A DNA stretch of 64,000 nucleotides from Qipengyuania sphaerica (GCF_019711595.1 NZ_JAIGNR010000003.1:362807-426806); one strand, 5' to 3'. Positions 8,366 to 18,604 are shown, counted from the first letter of the stretch. A program made the numbers and translations. Notes: a model not told the origin generated them from the letters alone.

Positions 8366-11034
8366 GGTTCAAGCTCCAGTGTCTCGCCGAAGATCGCCTG
8401 CCAGCGTTCGGCCACTTGCTGCCGCGCCTCGGCAAAGCGGGCGAGCAGCGTTTCGAAATCCTGCGCCTCGCACAGCCGTGCAAGGATCGCCTGCGGCGCC
8501 TCGCCCGGAATGGCGAGATCGGGTGCCAGGAGGCGCGTACCCACCAGCAGCCGCGTCATCAAGGCGTGGGCCTCGGAAAGCCCGGAAAGGTCGGGCAGCG
8601 CCTCCAGCGCCTCGTCGATCCGCGGGGTCAAGGCCTCGCCATCGCGCAATTGGAGGAAGTGGACGAGGAACTCGAGATCGACCAGCCCGCCGCGCAGCAG
8701 CTTGGCATCGAGCACCCCCTTGGCAGGCTTGTGCGCCGCCATCTCGCCGCGCATCTTGAGGAGGTCGGCGCGCAGCTTGTCTTTCTCGCGCGGCCGAGCC
8801 AGCACATTCGAGAGAATCGCATCGATGTCTTGTCGCGCATCCTCGCTCCCCGTTAGCGCCCGCGCCCGGGTCAGCGCCATATGCTCCCAGGTCCAGGCAT
8901 CCTGCCTCTGGTAGCGGGCAAAGCTCTCAAGGCTCACCGCCAGCGGCCCCTGCGCCCCTTGCGGACGAAGCCGGGTATCGACCTCATAGAGCGCGCCCTC
9001 CGCCGTCGGCACCGAAAGCGCCGCACTCACTCTCTGGGCGAGCCGGTTGAAATAGAGCGTCGCGCCAAGCGGCCGCTCGCCATCGCTTTCCGCCTCGTGA
9101 CTTCCGGTGAAAAGATAGACGATGTCGAGATCGGAAGCATAGGTCAGCAACCCGCCGCCCAGCCGTCCCAACCCCAGCACCAGAAGTTCGCCGCCATCGA
9201 TCCGGCCGTGCTTCTTCGCGAACTCCTCTTCCGCTGCAATCTGCGCGCTTTCCAGCGCCGCTTCGGCGACACGCGAGAGGGCAGCGGCGATTTCGAGCGG
9301 GTCATGCGCCGCTTCAATCAATTGTACCCCCAATGCGAAGCGGGTTTCGCCGGTCACGATGCGGATACGGTCGAGCCGGTCCTCGTAGGTGTCGCCGCGC
9401 TCGCCCTGCTGCATGCGGGCGAGGATTTCCTCTCGGCTGCCCGGCAGATCGAGCGCGCTGCGGTCGATCAGCGCGTCGACCAGCTCGGGCCTGCGCGCAA
9501 TGGCGTCGGCGAGCGGCGGGGCCAGCGTGAGACAATCGGCGAGCAGTTGGAGGAGACCCGGGCGCGCTTCCAACAGGCGGAAGAGGTTGATCGCGCTCTT
9601 CATCCGCTCGAGCAGGCTCTCCCACCGTGCCACCGCACGCTCGGGTTCGGGCGATGCTGCCAGCGATTCGAGCAATGTCGGTCGGATCGCCTCGAATGCC
9701 GACAGCGCTGCCGTGCTCCGCAAGGGGGGATAGCGCCCGTCAGTCCAACCGCGCACCCTTTCGGCAAGTTCGGGGGTGAGCGAGGCGGAAACCTCCGCCG
9801 CCTCGACATGCGGGCTGTCCGAGGGGACCGAAACCTCGTCTTCGGCCAGCAGCGCATCGTATCGGGCTGCAACCGGCGCGGTGAGAGTGGCGACGTGCGC
9901 GAGCCAGGATTGCCCCTCGGCAAATCCATCGAGCCGCGCGACATTGTCCAGCGCCTCGCCTGAAGGCAGCGAGTGCGTCTGCTGGTCGGCGACCATCTGC
10001 AGGCGATGCTCGATCCGCCGCAGCGCGTCGTAACTTTCGCCCAGCGCGCGCGCATCCCCCGCGCCGATCCGCCCGGTCGCTGCCAGCGCATCGAGCGCCG
10101 CGCGCGTATGCTTGTGCCTCAAGGACGGATCGCGCCCGCCATGAATAAGCTGGTGCGTCTGCGCGAAGAACTCGATCTCGCGGATCCCGCCGCGGCCCAG
10201 CTTGACGTTGTAGCCCGGCGCCGGTTCGCGCGGGCCGGTCTGCTTGTCGCGGATGCGGTGAGTGAGACGGCGCACTTCGTCGATTGCGCCGAAATCGAGG
10301 CTCCTGCGCCAGACGAAGGGGCGGATATGGTCGAGGAAGGCCTCGCCCGCGGCGATGTCTCCCGCACAGGCGCGCGCCCGGATGAAGGCGGCGCGTTCCC
10401 ACGCAAGCGCACTGCTTTCGTAATGCGTGATCGCGGCGTCGAGCGGGATCGCGAGCGGGCTGACCTCGCTCGCGGGGCGCAGCCGCAGGTCGACGCGGAA
10501 GACGTACCCCTCGCTGGTCACCTCGGACAGCATCCGCACCACTTCGCGGGCATAGCGCTGCGCCGCTTCGCCCGGCTCGTCGCGGTCGCGCCGGGGCAGG
10601 GTCTCCGGGTCGTAGATCAGGATCGGATCGATATCGGAGGAATAGTTCAATTCGCCCGCCCCGTGCTTGCCCAGCGCGAGGCCGATCAGGCCATCGGGCG
10701 CGGCACCCTCGACCCGCCGGGATATCGCGGCCTCGATCGCCCGGTGGAGCGCCCTGTCGGCGAAGAGCGAGAGTTCGCGCATCACCTTGTCCAGATCGAA
10801 TACGCCGGCAAGGTCGCCGATCGCCAGCACGAGTCCGAGCGCGCGCTTTTCCCGCCGCAGCGCCAGTCCGGTATCTTCGATTCCGTCACCTGCAGCCTTT
10901 GCGCGGTCGAGCGCGGCCTCGCCCTTTCCCTCCGCCAGCAGATCGGCAAGTGCGGGCAGCTTCTCCAGCCCGCGCGACAGGAAGGGCGCATGCTTGCGTG
11001 CGCGCTCCAGCGCCGAGGTCCAGTCTGCTTCCAT
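8362..11034 (-). CDS. glnE: Bifunctional glutamine synthetase adenylyltransferase / adenylyl-removing enzyme
   Basis: I choose the ATG at 11034 (MEADWTSAL, 890 aa): an in-frame start 90 bases upstream would leave only 18 bases to the divergent peptidase gene. Two nucleotidyltransferase domains are visible by their G-x-G...S-D-x-D motifs: G-L-G-K-H-G-A-G-E-L-N-Y-S-S-D-I-D in the N-terminal half (deadenylylation) and G-L-G-R-L-G-G-G-L-L-T-Y-A-S-D-L-D in the C-terminal half (adenylylation). The enzyme switches GlnA activity according to PII and glutamine. Length is near the family norm of about 950. It overlaps bcp by four bases. Confidence 0.95.
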
Positions 11035-11142
11035 CTCTCCGCGCTCTGCCCAAGCCCGTTCGCCTGCGCAAGCTTGCGCCGCGTGCGCACGAGTGCAACA
11101 AGCCTGCGCCACGGACACACGCAAACGAGAGGTTGCCCCCCA

Positions 11143-12852
11143 ATGATCCGCAATTCCCTGGTCGCAGCGACTGCCCTGCTGCTCGCCGCCTGCTCCAACG
11201 ATGTCGAAGAACGCGCCGGCAGCGCCGGTCTCGACATTCCGGACGTCGCCAGCGGCGATATTTCCGAAGAGACGATGAAATCGATCACCGAGCGCCTGTC
11301 TTCAGACGAGTTCGAAGGCCGCATGCCCGGTACGAAAGGCGAGGAACTGACCGTCGCGCTGCTGACCGAGCGATTCGAGGCCGCAGGTCTCGAGCCGGGT
11401 AACAACGGCAGCTGGGTCCAGCGCGTCCCGCTGGTCGAGATCACCGGCAAGGATTTCGCCCCGCTGACGATTACGGTGGGTGAAGGCCATAGCGATGACC
11501 TTGTCTTCGACTATGCCAGCGACTGGGTCGGAGTGACCTATCGCGAGGATGCCGAGACCAGCCTCGAAGACAGCGAACTCGTTTTCGTCGGCTATGGCAT
11601 CAATGCGCCCGAGAAGGGCTGGAACGACTATGAAGGCGTGGACATGGCCGGAAAGACCGCGGTCATTCTCGTCAATGACGCAGACTTCGGCACCGAGACC
11701 CTAGAAGGCCCGTTCAACGGCAAGGCGATGACCTACTATGGCCGCTGGACTTACAAATACGAAGAAGCAGCGCGCCAGGGTGCGGCGGGCGCGCTTATCA
11801 TCCACGATACCGAACCGGCGTCCTATGGCTGGAACGTGGTCGAAAGCAGCTGGTCCGGCCCTCAGGCCTATGCACAGCGCGGCGAGAATGCGCCTCCGCT
11901 CACTGTGATGAACGGCTGGGTTACCAATGAGGCGGGCCGCCAAATTCTCGAAGCGGCCGGCCAGGATGCTGCCAAGCTGATGGCTGCGGCCAAGCGAAAG
12001 GGCTTCAAGCCCGTTCCGCTGGGCCTCACTGCATCGACCAGCTTCGCAAATGACATTCGCACTTTCGAATCGCAGAATGTCATCGGGGTTCTTCGCGGAA
12101 GCGAGGCGCCGGAGGAATATGTCATCCACACGGCGCATTGGGACCATCTCGGTCGCTGTACGCCTGCCGACGATGGCGACGACATCTGCAACGGCGCAGT
12201 CGACAACGCCACCGGCACAGCAGCGCTGGTTGCCCTTGCCGAAGCGCATGTGAAGGCAGGGCCGACTCGTCGCAGCCAGGTCTTCCTCGCTGTGACGGCG
12301 GAAGAATCGGGCCTGCTGGGAGCGGATTACTACGCCGCCAACCCGGTCTTCCCGCTGGACCAGACGGTAGGCGGCATCAACATGGACGCATTCCTGATCG
12401 CCGGGCCGAGCAAGGATGTGACCGTGGTCGGGCCGGGCAAGTCGCAGCTCGACCAGTTCCTCGAGGCTGCACTCCAGGCCGACGGGCGCGTGTCGACACC
12501 CAACCCCAATCCCGAAGCAGGCTATTATTACCGCTCCGACCACTTCGCCTTCGCCAAGCGCGGCGTGCCGATGCTCTATGTCGATGGTGGCGAGGACCTG
12601 GTCGAAGGGGGCACCGAAGCCGGTGCTGCTGTAGCGAAGGATTATCGCGAGAACCGCTACCACGGACCCAAGGACGAATACGATCCGAACTGGGACTGGT
12701 CGGGCGTAATGGCCGATCTCCAGCTCTTCTATCGCCTCGGCCGGATGATGGGCATGAGCACGAGCTGGCCCAACTGGAACGAGGGCGACGAGTTCAAGGG
12801 CACGCGCGACGAGACCTGCGCTGCCGAAGGAGCTGCCTGCGGGGCAGTCTAG
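11143..12852 (+). CDS. M28 family metallopeptidase, lipoprotein
   Basis: The 569-residue product begins with a lipoprotein signal ending L-L-L-A-A-C17, so it should be anchored in the cell envelope. The M28 domain shows the zinc ligands in order: H-T-A-H-W-D-H-L-G (His and first Asp), N-G-A-V-D-N-A-T-G-T (bridging Asp), T-A-E-E-S-G (catalytic and ligand Glu), and Y-Y-Y-R-S-D-H-F (final His). A PA-like inserted domain with A-x-G-A-L-I-I-H-D lies before it (about residues 130-260). Members are aminopeptidases or peptidases of broad specificity. GAGAGG upstream of the ATG is the ribosome site. It is transcribed divergently from glnE. Confidence 0.92.
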   Translation: MIRNSLVAATALLLAACSNDVEERAGSAGLDIPDVASGDISEETMKSITERLSSDEFEGRMPGTKGEELTVALLTERFEAAGLEPGNNGSWVQRVPLVEITGKDFAPLTITVGEGHSDDLVFDYASDWVGVTYREDAETSLEDSELVFVGYGINAPEKGWNDYEGVDMAGKTAVILVNDADFGTETLEGPFNGKAMTYYGRWTYKYEEAARQGAAGALIIHDTEPASYGWNVVESSWSGPQAYAQRGENAPPLTVMNGWVTNEAGRQILEAAGQDAAKLMAAAKRKGFKPVPLGLTASTSFANDIRTFESQNVIGVLRGSEAPEEYVIHTAHWDHLGRCTPADDGDDICNGAVDNATGTAALVALAEAHVKAGPTRRSQVFLAVTAEESGLLGADYYAANPVFPLDQTVGGINMDAFLIAGPSKDVTVVGPGKSQLDQFLEAALQADGRVSTPNPNPEAGYYYRSDHFAFAKRGVPMLYVDGGEDLVEGGTEAGAAVAKDYRENRYHGPKDEYDPNWDWSGVMADLQLFYRLGRMMGMSTSWPNWNEGDEFKGTRDETCAAEGAACGAV

Positions 12853-12873
12853 CCAGGCAGGACTGCGAATAGG

Positions 12874-12910
12874 AAAAGGGCCGGCCCGCACACGCGGACC
12901 GGCCCTTTAT
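12874..12910. terminator. Bidirectional terminator between M28 peptidase and galU
   Basis: An AAAAGGGCCGG-CCGC arm pairs across an ACAC loop with GCGG-CCGGCCCTTT, giving a stem of about 11 G/C pairs with A-run and T-run flanks. It sits between the converging genes, 22 bases from each end, and can serve both strands. Confidence 0.85.
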
Positions 12911-12931
12911 CAGTCTTGGGGTAATTTATAT

Positions 12932-13819
12932 TTATCTCGCGAGCAGCCTTTCGGCGATCTCGCGAACTTCTGCGCCCATGTCCTCGCGTTCGAGCGCGAG
13001 CGCAAGCGTTGCCTCGACAAAACCGGTCTTGCTTCCACAGTCGTAGCGATTGCCTTCGAAGGTCACCGCGTGGAACGGCTGGTTGCCGATCATCTTGGCC
13101 ATGGCGTCGGTCAGCTGGATTTCGCCGCCCGCACCCTTTTCCTGACCTTCGAGCGTGCGCATGACTTCGGGCTGGAGGATGTAGCGACCGGATATGATCT
13201 TGTTCGATGGGGCTTCGGCCACCGGGGGCTTTTCGACCAGGCCGGTGACTTCGGTGAGCGTATCGGACTTGGTTCCGCCCGGCGCGATCACGCCGTAGCT
13301 CGAGACTTCTTCCCGCGGCACCTCGAGCACCGATATGAGGTTTCCGCCGACTTCGTTATAGGCCTCGACCATCTGCTTCATGCAGCCGGTCCCGCCCCTG
13401 TTCGCGACCATCAGTTCGTCGGGCAGCAGGATGGCAAAGGGCTCGTCCCCCACGATGGCGCGCGCGCACCAGATGGCGTGGCCCAGCCCCATCGGTACCT
13501 GCTGGCGCACGGTGATGATGTCGCCCGGCGTGGCGCGGGTCGGTTCGAGCACGCTCATGTCCTTCCCGCGCTCTTCCATGGTGGTCTCGAGCTCGAAGGC
13601 CACGTCGAAATGCTCGACGATCGCGGTCTTGCCGCGCCCCGTCACGAAGATGATTTGTTCGATTCCCGCCTCGCGCGCCTCGTCCACCGCATACTGGATC
13701 AGCGGACGGTCGACGATGGGGAGCAATTCCTTCGGGATCGCCTTGGTTGCGGGGAGGAAGCGCGTGCCGAGCCCCGCGACGGGAAAAACGGCCTTTTTGA
13801 TGGGTTTGTGCTGGCTCAT
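12932..13819 (-). CDS. galU: UTP-glucose-1-phosphate uridylyltransferase
   Basis: The likely start is the ATG at 13819 (MSQHKPIKKAVFPV, 295 aa); an in-frame TTG 21 bases upstream is the alternative, and neither has a clear Shine-Dalgarno. The nucleotide-binding motif G-L-G-T-R-F-L-P-A-T-K-A-I-P-K-E-L-L-P near the N-terminus, the V-E-K-P loop and the E-x-G-A-G-G-E-I-Q-L-T-D segment are characteristic of GalU. The enzyme makes UDP-glucose for envelope polysaccharide and glycolipid synthesis. It lies divergently beside murA, another envelope precursor gene, with 126 bases between the starts. Confidence 0.95.
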   Translation of the reverse strand: MSQHKPIKKAVFPVAGLGTRFLPATKAIPKELLPIVDRPLIQYAVDEAREAGIEQIIFVTGRGKTAIVEHFDVAFELETTMEERGKDMSVLEPTRATPGDIITVRQQVPMGLGHAIWCARAIVGDEPFAILLPDELMVANRGGTGCMKQMVEAYNEVGGNLISVLEVPREEVSSYGVIAPGGTKSDTLTEVTGLVEKPPVAEAPSNKIISGRYILQPEVMRTLEGQEKGAGGEIQLTDAMAKMIGNQPFHAVTFEGNRYDCGSKTGFVEATLALALEREDMGAEVREIAERLLAR

Positions 13820-13945
13820 GGGGATGCGGGTTAGGTCCAAGGGGGGAACAGGTCAATCGCTTGGCGGTTTAGCGGGGAATGGAGGGGATGGATGACAGGC
13901 GCATGACGCTTGCCAAGCCTCCCGCGAAGACTAAGGCAGGGGCCC

Positions 13946-15229
13946 ATGGACAAACTACTCGTACGCGGCGGTAACCGCCTTTCCGGCACCATTCCCATTT
14001 CGGGCGCGAAGAATGCGGCGCTCACGCTCATTCCCTGCGCGCTGCTGACCGAAGAGGCGGTAACGCTGCGCAATCTGCCGCGGCTCGCCGATATCGACGG
14101 CTTCCAGCACCTGATGACGCAGTTCGGGGTGAGCCACACGATCCCGGGCAAGCGACCCGAGGAATTCGGGCGCAACGTGACGCTCGAAGCGATGCGCATC
14201 ACCAGCTCGGTCGCGCCCTATGACCTGGTGCGCAAGATGCGCGCCTCGATCCTCGTGCTCGGTCCGCTGCTCGCGCGCACCGGCGAGGCGACCGTGTCGC
14301 TGCCCGGCGGCTGCGCTATCGGAAACCGCCCGATCGACCTCCACCTCAAGGCTCTCGAAGCCTTCGGCGCGCATATCGAGCTGGCGCAGGGCTATGTGAA
14401 GGCAAGCGCGCCCGATGGCGGCCTGCCCGGCGGCGAATTCGATTTCCCCGTGGTTTCGGTCGGCGCGACAGAGAATGCGGTCATGGCGGCGGTTTTGTGC
14501 AACGGCACCTCGATCCTCCGCAACGCCGCGCGCGAGCCGGAGATCGTCGACCTGTGCAATCTCCTCACTGCGATGGGCGCGGAGATCGAGGGCATCGGTA
14601 CATCGGAACTCACGATCCACGGCGTGAAAAGCCTCCACGGCGCGACCTATCGCGTCATGCCGGACCGTATCGAAGCTGGCTCCTATGCCTGCGCTGCAGC
14701 CATCACCGGCGGTGAAGTGTTGCTCGGCGGTGCGGATGCAGGCGACATGGGTTCGACGCTCCACGCGCTGCGAAACATCGGCGTCGAAGTCGAGACGACG
14801 AAGGAAGGTGTGAAGGTCGCGGCCAATGGCCCGCTCAAGGCCTACAACCTCACCACCGCGCCTTTTCCGGGTCTCGCCACAGACATGCAGGCGCAGCTGA
14901 TGAGCCTGCTGTGCAAGGCCGAAGGCACCAGCATCCTGAAGGAAACGATCTTCGAAAACCGTTTCATGCACGTCCCCGAACTGGCACGTATGGGTGCGGA
15001 TATCGAGACCACCGGCCGCACGGCTGTCGTCAAGGGCCCGGTCGAACTGACCGGCGCCGAAGTCATGGCGACCGATTTGCGCGCCTCGATGAGCTTGGTG
15101 ATCGCCGGCCTTGCCGCCAAGGGCGAGACCACCGTTCGCCGCCTCTACCACCTCGATCGCGGATACGAGCGGCTGGAAGAGAAATTGCAGCTCGTGGGCG
15201 CAGATATCGAACGGGTGGGCGACGACTAG
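13946..15229 (+). CDS. murA: UDP-N-acetylglucosamine 1-carboxyvinyltransferase
   Basis: The chosen start (ATG at 13946, MDKLLVRGG, 427 aa) is preceded by AAGGCAGGGG. Residues K22-N23 (S-G-A-K-N-A-A-L) are the UDP-GlcNAc/PEP contact pair. Cys123 in G-G-C-A-I-G is the fosfomycin-reactive catalytic cysteine, so the enzyme should be fosfomycin sensitive at the target level. It transfers enolpyruvate from PEP to UDP-GlcNAc, the first committed step of peptidoglycan synthesis. A conserved C-terminal R-x-x-x-L-x-R-G-Y-E-R-L is also present. Length matches the family (about 420). Confidence 0.97.
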   Translation: MDKLLVRGGNRLSGTIPISGAKNAALTLIPCALLTEEAVTLRNLPRLADIDGFQHLMTQFGVSHTIPGKRPEEFGRNVTLEAMRITSSVAPYDLVRKMRASILVLGPLLARTGEATVSLPGGCAIGNRPIDLHLKALEAFGAHIELAQGYVKASAPDGGLPGGEFDFPVVSVGATENAVMAAVLCNGTSILRNAAREPEIVDLCNLLTAMGAEIEGIGTSELTIHGVKSLHGATYRVMPDRIEAGSYACAAAITGGEVLLGGADAGDMGSTLHALRNIGVEVETTKEGVKVAANGPLKAYNLTTAPFPGLATDMQAQLMSLLCKAEGTSILKETIFENRFMHVPELARMGADIETTGRTAVVKGPVELTGAEVMATDLRASMSLVIAGLAAKGETTVRRLYHLDRGYERLEEKLQLVGADIERVGDD

Positions 15230-15302
15230 GCATCGCCAACGGACCTTTCGGACACGCCAACCGTTGGTTGGTGTAAGTCATTTATTCGAAAGGGAAGTAC
15301 CC

Positions 15303-15527
15303 ATGATCCTCAAGCTCGCAGCACTCGGCGCCCTCGGCTATGCCGGCTATCGCTATTACGAGAAGAACCGGACCGACAAGAACGGTGTCGCCTTCGCCGG
15401 CGGAGAGCCGGAAGGCCAGTTCCGCAATGCCGGCGCGGAATCGACCGCCACGCACGACGCGATGAGCAGTACCGATGAAGCGCTCGACGAAACCTATCCG
15501 GCCAGCGACGCCACGGCGAAATACTAA
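15303..15527 (+). CDS. Small conserved protein with N-terminal hydrophobic segment
   Basis: A 74-residue ORF starts at the ATG at 15303 behind a good ribosome site (GAAAGGGAAG). Residues 1-18 are hydrophobic with Gly-Tyr repeats (L-G-A-L-G-Y-A-G-Y-R-Y-Y), followed by a charged linker and a C-terminal acidic motif D-E-A-L-D-E-T-Y-P-A-S-D. Related short proteins with a D-x-x-L-D-E-(T/S)-(F/Y)-P-A-S-D ending are common in alphaproteobacteria and have no established function. The hydrophobic start could be a short membrane anchor. It follows murA by 73 bases and is probably read separately. Confidence 0.75.
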   Translation: MILKLAALGALGYAGYRYYEKNRTDKNGVAFAGGEPEGQFRNAGAESTATHDAMSSTDEALDETYPASDATAKY

Positions 15528-15536
15528 GCCGGGAAG

Positions 15537-15824
15537 CTAATCCGAATTCGAAGGGGCGGCGGAAGCGATTCCGTCGCCTTTTCCGTGGGCAGGCAAAAGT
15601 TCGTGCGTCGCCAGCCAAACCCTGATCGCACCCGCCAGGCCGGGCGGGGTGTCGCTGCGGATCCGCTCGGCATCGATGCTTGCCACCAGCGTATTGACCG
15701 CCACTCCGCGCCTTGCGGCTGCCGACCGGAGCAGATCCCAGAACACCGGCTCGAGGCTTATCGAGGTTCGATGCCCTTCGATGCGCACCGAATATTTGAC
15801 CGGCGGGTGATATGGCGTCGTCAT
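15537..15824 (-). CDS. Ribbon-helix-helix domain protein
   Basis: The start at 15824 (MTTPYHPPVKYSVRI) gives 95 residues. The segment Y-S-V-R-I-E-G-H-R-T-S-I-S-L-E-P-V-F-W-D-L-L-R-x-A-A-A-R-R resembles the beta strand and first helix of an RHH_4-type ribbon-helix-helix domain, followed by the second helix around V-N-T-L-V-A-S-I-D. This points to a small dimeric DNA-binding protein. It ends 10 bases from the convergent small gene at 15303-15527. Target genes are unknown; an in-frame start 30 bases further upstream is possible but less typical. Confidence 0.75.
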   Translation of the reverse strand: MTTPYHPPVKYSVRIEGHRTSISLEPVFWDLLRSAAARRGVAVNTLVASIDAERIRSDTPPGLAGAIRVWLATHELLPAHGKGDGIASAAPSNSD

Positions 15825-15919
15825 CGCTTTCCTGTGCCATGCCTGCGAACGCAATGAAACATTGGCTCGCCCGCGCGTTGTCCGCTAGGAGCGCAAAAAA
15901 TGCGAGGGGACCGGCGTAA

Positions 15920-16630
15920 GTGAGCGAAAAGGACGTGGGAAAAGGCGAAAGCGAAGGCATCCGGCCTTCGGGCGCGCTTCCTCCGCGCCCGGGCAGCTAT
16001 TCTGCCGAGGAACTGGCCGAACTCGAGCGGCGCGAACGGATGAGCGGCTGGTTGCTGCTGTTTTTCGGCGGCGCCGCCATCGCGACGGCAGTGCTCGCCT
16101 TTTACCTGTTTTCCGATGACCTGGACCAGACAGACCAGTACGAGCGGCTCGAGCGCACGGACGAACCGGTGCCTGAGGATGAGGGCGATGACAATTTCGT
16201 CTGGGGTCAGACGACGATTGCAGCGCCGGAAGACCCGGTAGGCCCGGCTCCCACGAACGAGCGGCCGGGCAAGAACTCCGCTCAAGCGCCGCTTCAAGAC
16301 GTTCCGCAGATGGAAACCGGGCCGCAGCAATTCGAATTCCCCTCGCCTCCGACCCAAGCAAGCGGTCCGCGTTTCGCGGGCCCTCCCGCCGGGTCGGTCG
16401 ATCGTGAGACCTCGCGCGCGCTGCGCAGCGGCAAGGCCCAGCTCTGGCGCGAACAGGGACAGCGGGGATACGTGCTCGTGAGCGAAACCGTCACCTACGG
16501 CACGCGCGAGTGCCGGCAGGTCAGCTATACCCGCTTCGAACAGGGCGAGCAGGCGACCTCACCGTCGACCCAGTGGTGCCGCCTCGGCAAGAGCGGCAAA
16601 TGGCGCCCCGACCCGCGAGGGCCGGAATAG
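15920..16630 (+). CDS. Conserved membrane-anchored protein of unknown function
   Basis: A GTG start with GCGAGGGGA upstream gives 236 residues. A charged N-terminal cytoplasmic region (about 1-40) precedes one clear membrane helix (about 42-65), then an acidic, Pro-rich periplasmic linker (about 68-150) and a C-terminal domain with two cysteines (C-R-Q-V-S-Y and Q-W-C-R-L). The C-terminal domain is Trp/Arg-rich with alternating strands and could be held by a disulfide. I do not recognise the family. It is convergent with the acetoacetyl-CoA reductase gene, 10 bases apart. Confidence 0.65.
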   Translation: MSEKDVGKGESEGIRPSGALPPRPGSYSAEELAELERRERMSGWLLLFFGGAAIATAVLAFYLFSDDLDQTDQYERLERTDEPVPEDEGDDNFVWGQTTIAAPEDPVGPAPTNERPGKNSAQAPLQDVPQMETGPQQFEFPSPPTQASGPRFAGPPAGSVDRETSRALRSGKAQLWREQGQRGYVLVSETVTYGTRECRQVSYTRFEQGEQATSPSTQWCRLGKSGKWRPDPRGPE

Positions 16631-16640
16631 CGCCACCCGA

Positions 16641-17366
16641 TCAATACATGTGCTGACCGCCGTTGATACTCATGGTCGAACCGGTCACGAATTCGGCGTT
16701 CTCGGAGCACAGGAAGCTCACCCCGCGGGCGATTTCGCTCGCCTGGCCAAGCCTTCCGACCGGGATCTTGGCGACGATCTTCTCCAGTACGGGCTCGGGC
16801 ACTGCGGCGACCATGTCGGTGTCGATATAGCCCGGTGCGATGGCGTTTACGGTAATGCCGAAGCGCGCGCCTTCCTGCGCCAGCGCCTTGGTAAAACCGT
16901 GAATGCCGCTCTTGGCCGCGGCATAGTTGACCTGCCCATACTGGCCGGCCTGGCCGTTGATCGAGCCAATGTTGACGATCCGGCCCCAGCCGCGCTCCTT
17001 CATGCCGGCGAAGGTCGCCTTGGCCATGTTGAAGCAGCCGCCGAGATTGGTGCGCATGACCGCGTCCCAATCTTCGTAGCTCATTTTCATGAGAGTGCCA
17101 TCGCGGGTGATACCGGCGTTGTTGACCACGATATCGATCGGGCCATGTTCTTCCTCGACCTGCTTGCAGGCGGTCTGCACCGCATCGTAATCGCCGACAT
17201 CGAATTTGATCGTCGCGATGCCGGTTTCCTCGGTGAACTTTTTCGCGGCATCGTCATTGCCTGCGTAATTGGCAATGACGGTGCAGCCGCGCTCGTCGCG
17301 CAGGCGTTCGCAAATGGCGCGTCCGATACCTCGGGTACCCCCGGTCACGATGGCAACTCGTCCCAT
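16641..17366 (-). CDS. phaB: Acetoacetyl-CoA reductase (PhaB-type SDR)
   Basis: From the ATG at 17366 (behind AGGAGAGAGG) the protein has 241 residues. It is a classical short-chain dehydrogenase with the NADP(H) motif T-G-G-T-R-G-I-G (8-15), N-N-A-G (82-85) and the catalytic Ser135, Tyr148, Lys152. The stretches following the active site (V-N-A-I-A-P-G-Y-I-D-T-D-M and the C-terminal I-N-G-G-Q-H-M-Y) resemble PhaB more than FabG. PhaB reduces acetoacetyl-CoA to (R)-3-hydroxybutyryl-CoA for polyhydroxyalkanoate synthesis; the thiolase needed upstream is at 38341-39519, far away. FabG-type activity is the alternative. Confidence 0.88.
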   Translation of the reverse strand: MGRVAIVTGGTRGIGRAICERLRDERGCTVIANYAGNDDAAKKFTEETGIATIKFDVGDYDAVQTACKQVEEEHGPIDIVVNNAGITRDGTLMKMSYEDWDAVMRTNLGGCFNMAKATFAGMKERGWGRIVNIGSINGQAGQYGQVNYAAAKSGIHGFTKALAQEGARFGITVNAIAPGYIDTDMVAAVPEPVLEKIVAKIPVGRLGQASEIARGVSFLCSENAEFVTGSTMSINGGQHMY

Positions 17367-17508
17367 AAATCCTCTCTCCTTGCGCCTGTTCCGTAGCGTC
17401 ACGACCCTCTTAGGCGTGCAAAACCAGCAAGGTAAAGGCAATCCGACTTTGGGCGGAGGCAATCAATCGTATTCTTGGGAAAGGGAGAGGGCGCATTGCC
17501 CGCGCGGA

Positions 17509-18273
17509 TCAGAAGCGGATCTGCGTTCCGACGTAGACCGCCTGGTCGTCTTCCATGCCGTCGGTCAGCGGCGAGAGGCGATCGCGATCCTGCTTGATGC
17601 GCACGCCTGCCGTCACGTCGAGATTGCGGCCAAGGCGATAGGAACCGCCAAGGTCGACACGCTGCGTGCCTGCACCTTCGAGGGTGAGCGGTGCGCTACC
17701 CGCATTGCCCTTCTGTTCGAGGGCGATGCGCGACTGGAAGCGGCTGGGCTTGCCGTCGTCTTCCTTGCCATCGAACTTGCCCAGATCGGGCATGGCGAAG
17801 TCCCGCAGTTCCTCTGCAACCGCGGCGGAGGTCACACTGCGGGTCGGTTGCGCGAAGCTCTGGTAACCGCGGGCAATGCCGAGGTTGTAGCGTGTCGGTG
17901 CAACAGGAAGCCCAGCCTCGACCGGGCTTGCCTTGACGTCCGCTTCGAGATCGCGGCGGCCTGTAAGGGTCTTAGCCGTGGCTGCGTCGACGCGAACGGC
18001 AAAATTCACCGTACGATCGCGCGCGGGAGCAGGCTTGCTCGCCGGGGTGAAGCGCAGGGCATCGGTGCCGACAAGCGCGGCAACCTTCTGCGCCAGTTCC
18101 GGATCGGCGCCTGCGGGCGTGAACGGAAGGAAATCGAGATCGGCGGAGGCGGCCGCAGTTTCGGGCGAACCGACAGCAAGGCCGGCACCGGGAATCACAA
18201 GCGCGAGACCGGCGACAGCGAGCACGGCCGGTGCAAACCGTCCCTTGCCCTTGCTGTTCAAACCTTTGCCCAT
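17509..18273 (-). CDS. Exported protein of unknown function, possible outer-membrane strands
   Basis: The 254-residue product has a signal-like N-terminus (basic residues 1-12, hydrophobic 14-33, then A-x-G). The C-terminal third alternates polar and hydrophobic residues in short strands (S-R-F-Q-S-R-I-A-L, Q-R-V-D-L-G-G-S-Y-R-L, D-V-T-A-G-V-R-I) and ends V-G-T-Q-I-R-F. A terminal aromatic residue is typical of proteins inserted by the BAM machinery. I do not recognise the family, and there are too few strands here for a large barrel, so an outer-membrane or periplasmic location is inference. AGAGG precedes the ATG. Confidence 0.6.
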   Translation of the reverse strand: MGKGLNSKGKGRFAPAVLAVAGLALVIPGAGLAVGSPETAAASADLDFLPFTPAGADPELAQKVAALVGTDALRFTPASKPAPARDRTVNFAVRVDAATAKTLTGRRDLEADVKASPVEAGLPVAPTRYNLGIARGYQSFAQPTRSVTSAAVAEELRDFAMPDLGKFDGKEDDGKPSRFQSRIALEQKGNAGSAPLTLEGAGTQRVDLGGSYRLGRNLDVTAGVRIKQDRDRLSPLTDGMEDDQAVYVGTQIRF

Positions 18274-18543
18274 CGAACGCCTCTTGCATCCCCAAAATTG
18301 CGGGTGTCCGTGCCAGTTTAAGGCATGTCCCGCTTAACGGTTCCCGAACGATGTCGCCAAACGACTCGCTCAAGTTTCGAAAGCTACGCTTGCTGCAGGT
18401 CGATGGCCAGCTTTTCCACAGGCCGCGTCCCGATAGGGGATAAGGTGTTGCCCTGCGCACACAGGCCCGCCGGGGATTCAGGAGGGGTTCACCCGCGAGA
18501 GGCGTCTATGCCCCTTGGTGCGGAGAGAGGGTTAAGGCAATGC

Positions 18544-18571
18544 TTGCCCCTGTCCGCCCAGCCATTATAGA
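18544..18571 (+). promoter_or_regulatory. Candidate promoter of the DUF3576-leuS-lptE-holA unit
   Basis: TTGCCC (18544-18549) is separated by 16 bases from TATAGA (18566-18571), ending 33 bases before the ATG of the lipoprotein gene, which has AAGGA as its ribosome site. The rest of the 331-base gap (18274-18604) shows no convincing ORF, RNA gene or repeat. Confidence 0.4.
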
Positions 18572-18604
18572 GCCGCAAAACGCTTTTCGAACCAAGGATC
18601 GTTC

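Noticed and set aside
15254..15273. ACGCCAACC-GT-TGGTTGGTGT hairpin after murA
   Set aside because: Stem is short, with G-T pairs and no T-run, so not called a terminator.
18418..18430. TTTTCCACAGG, similar to a DnaA box, in the gap before the DUF3576 gene
   Set aside because: A single imperfect box without clustering or AT-rich unwinding sequence does not indicate an origin.
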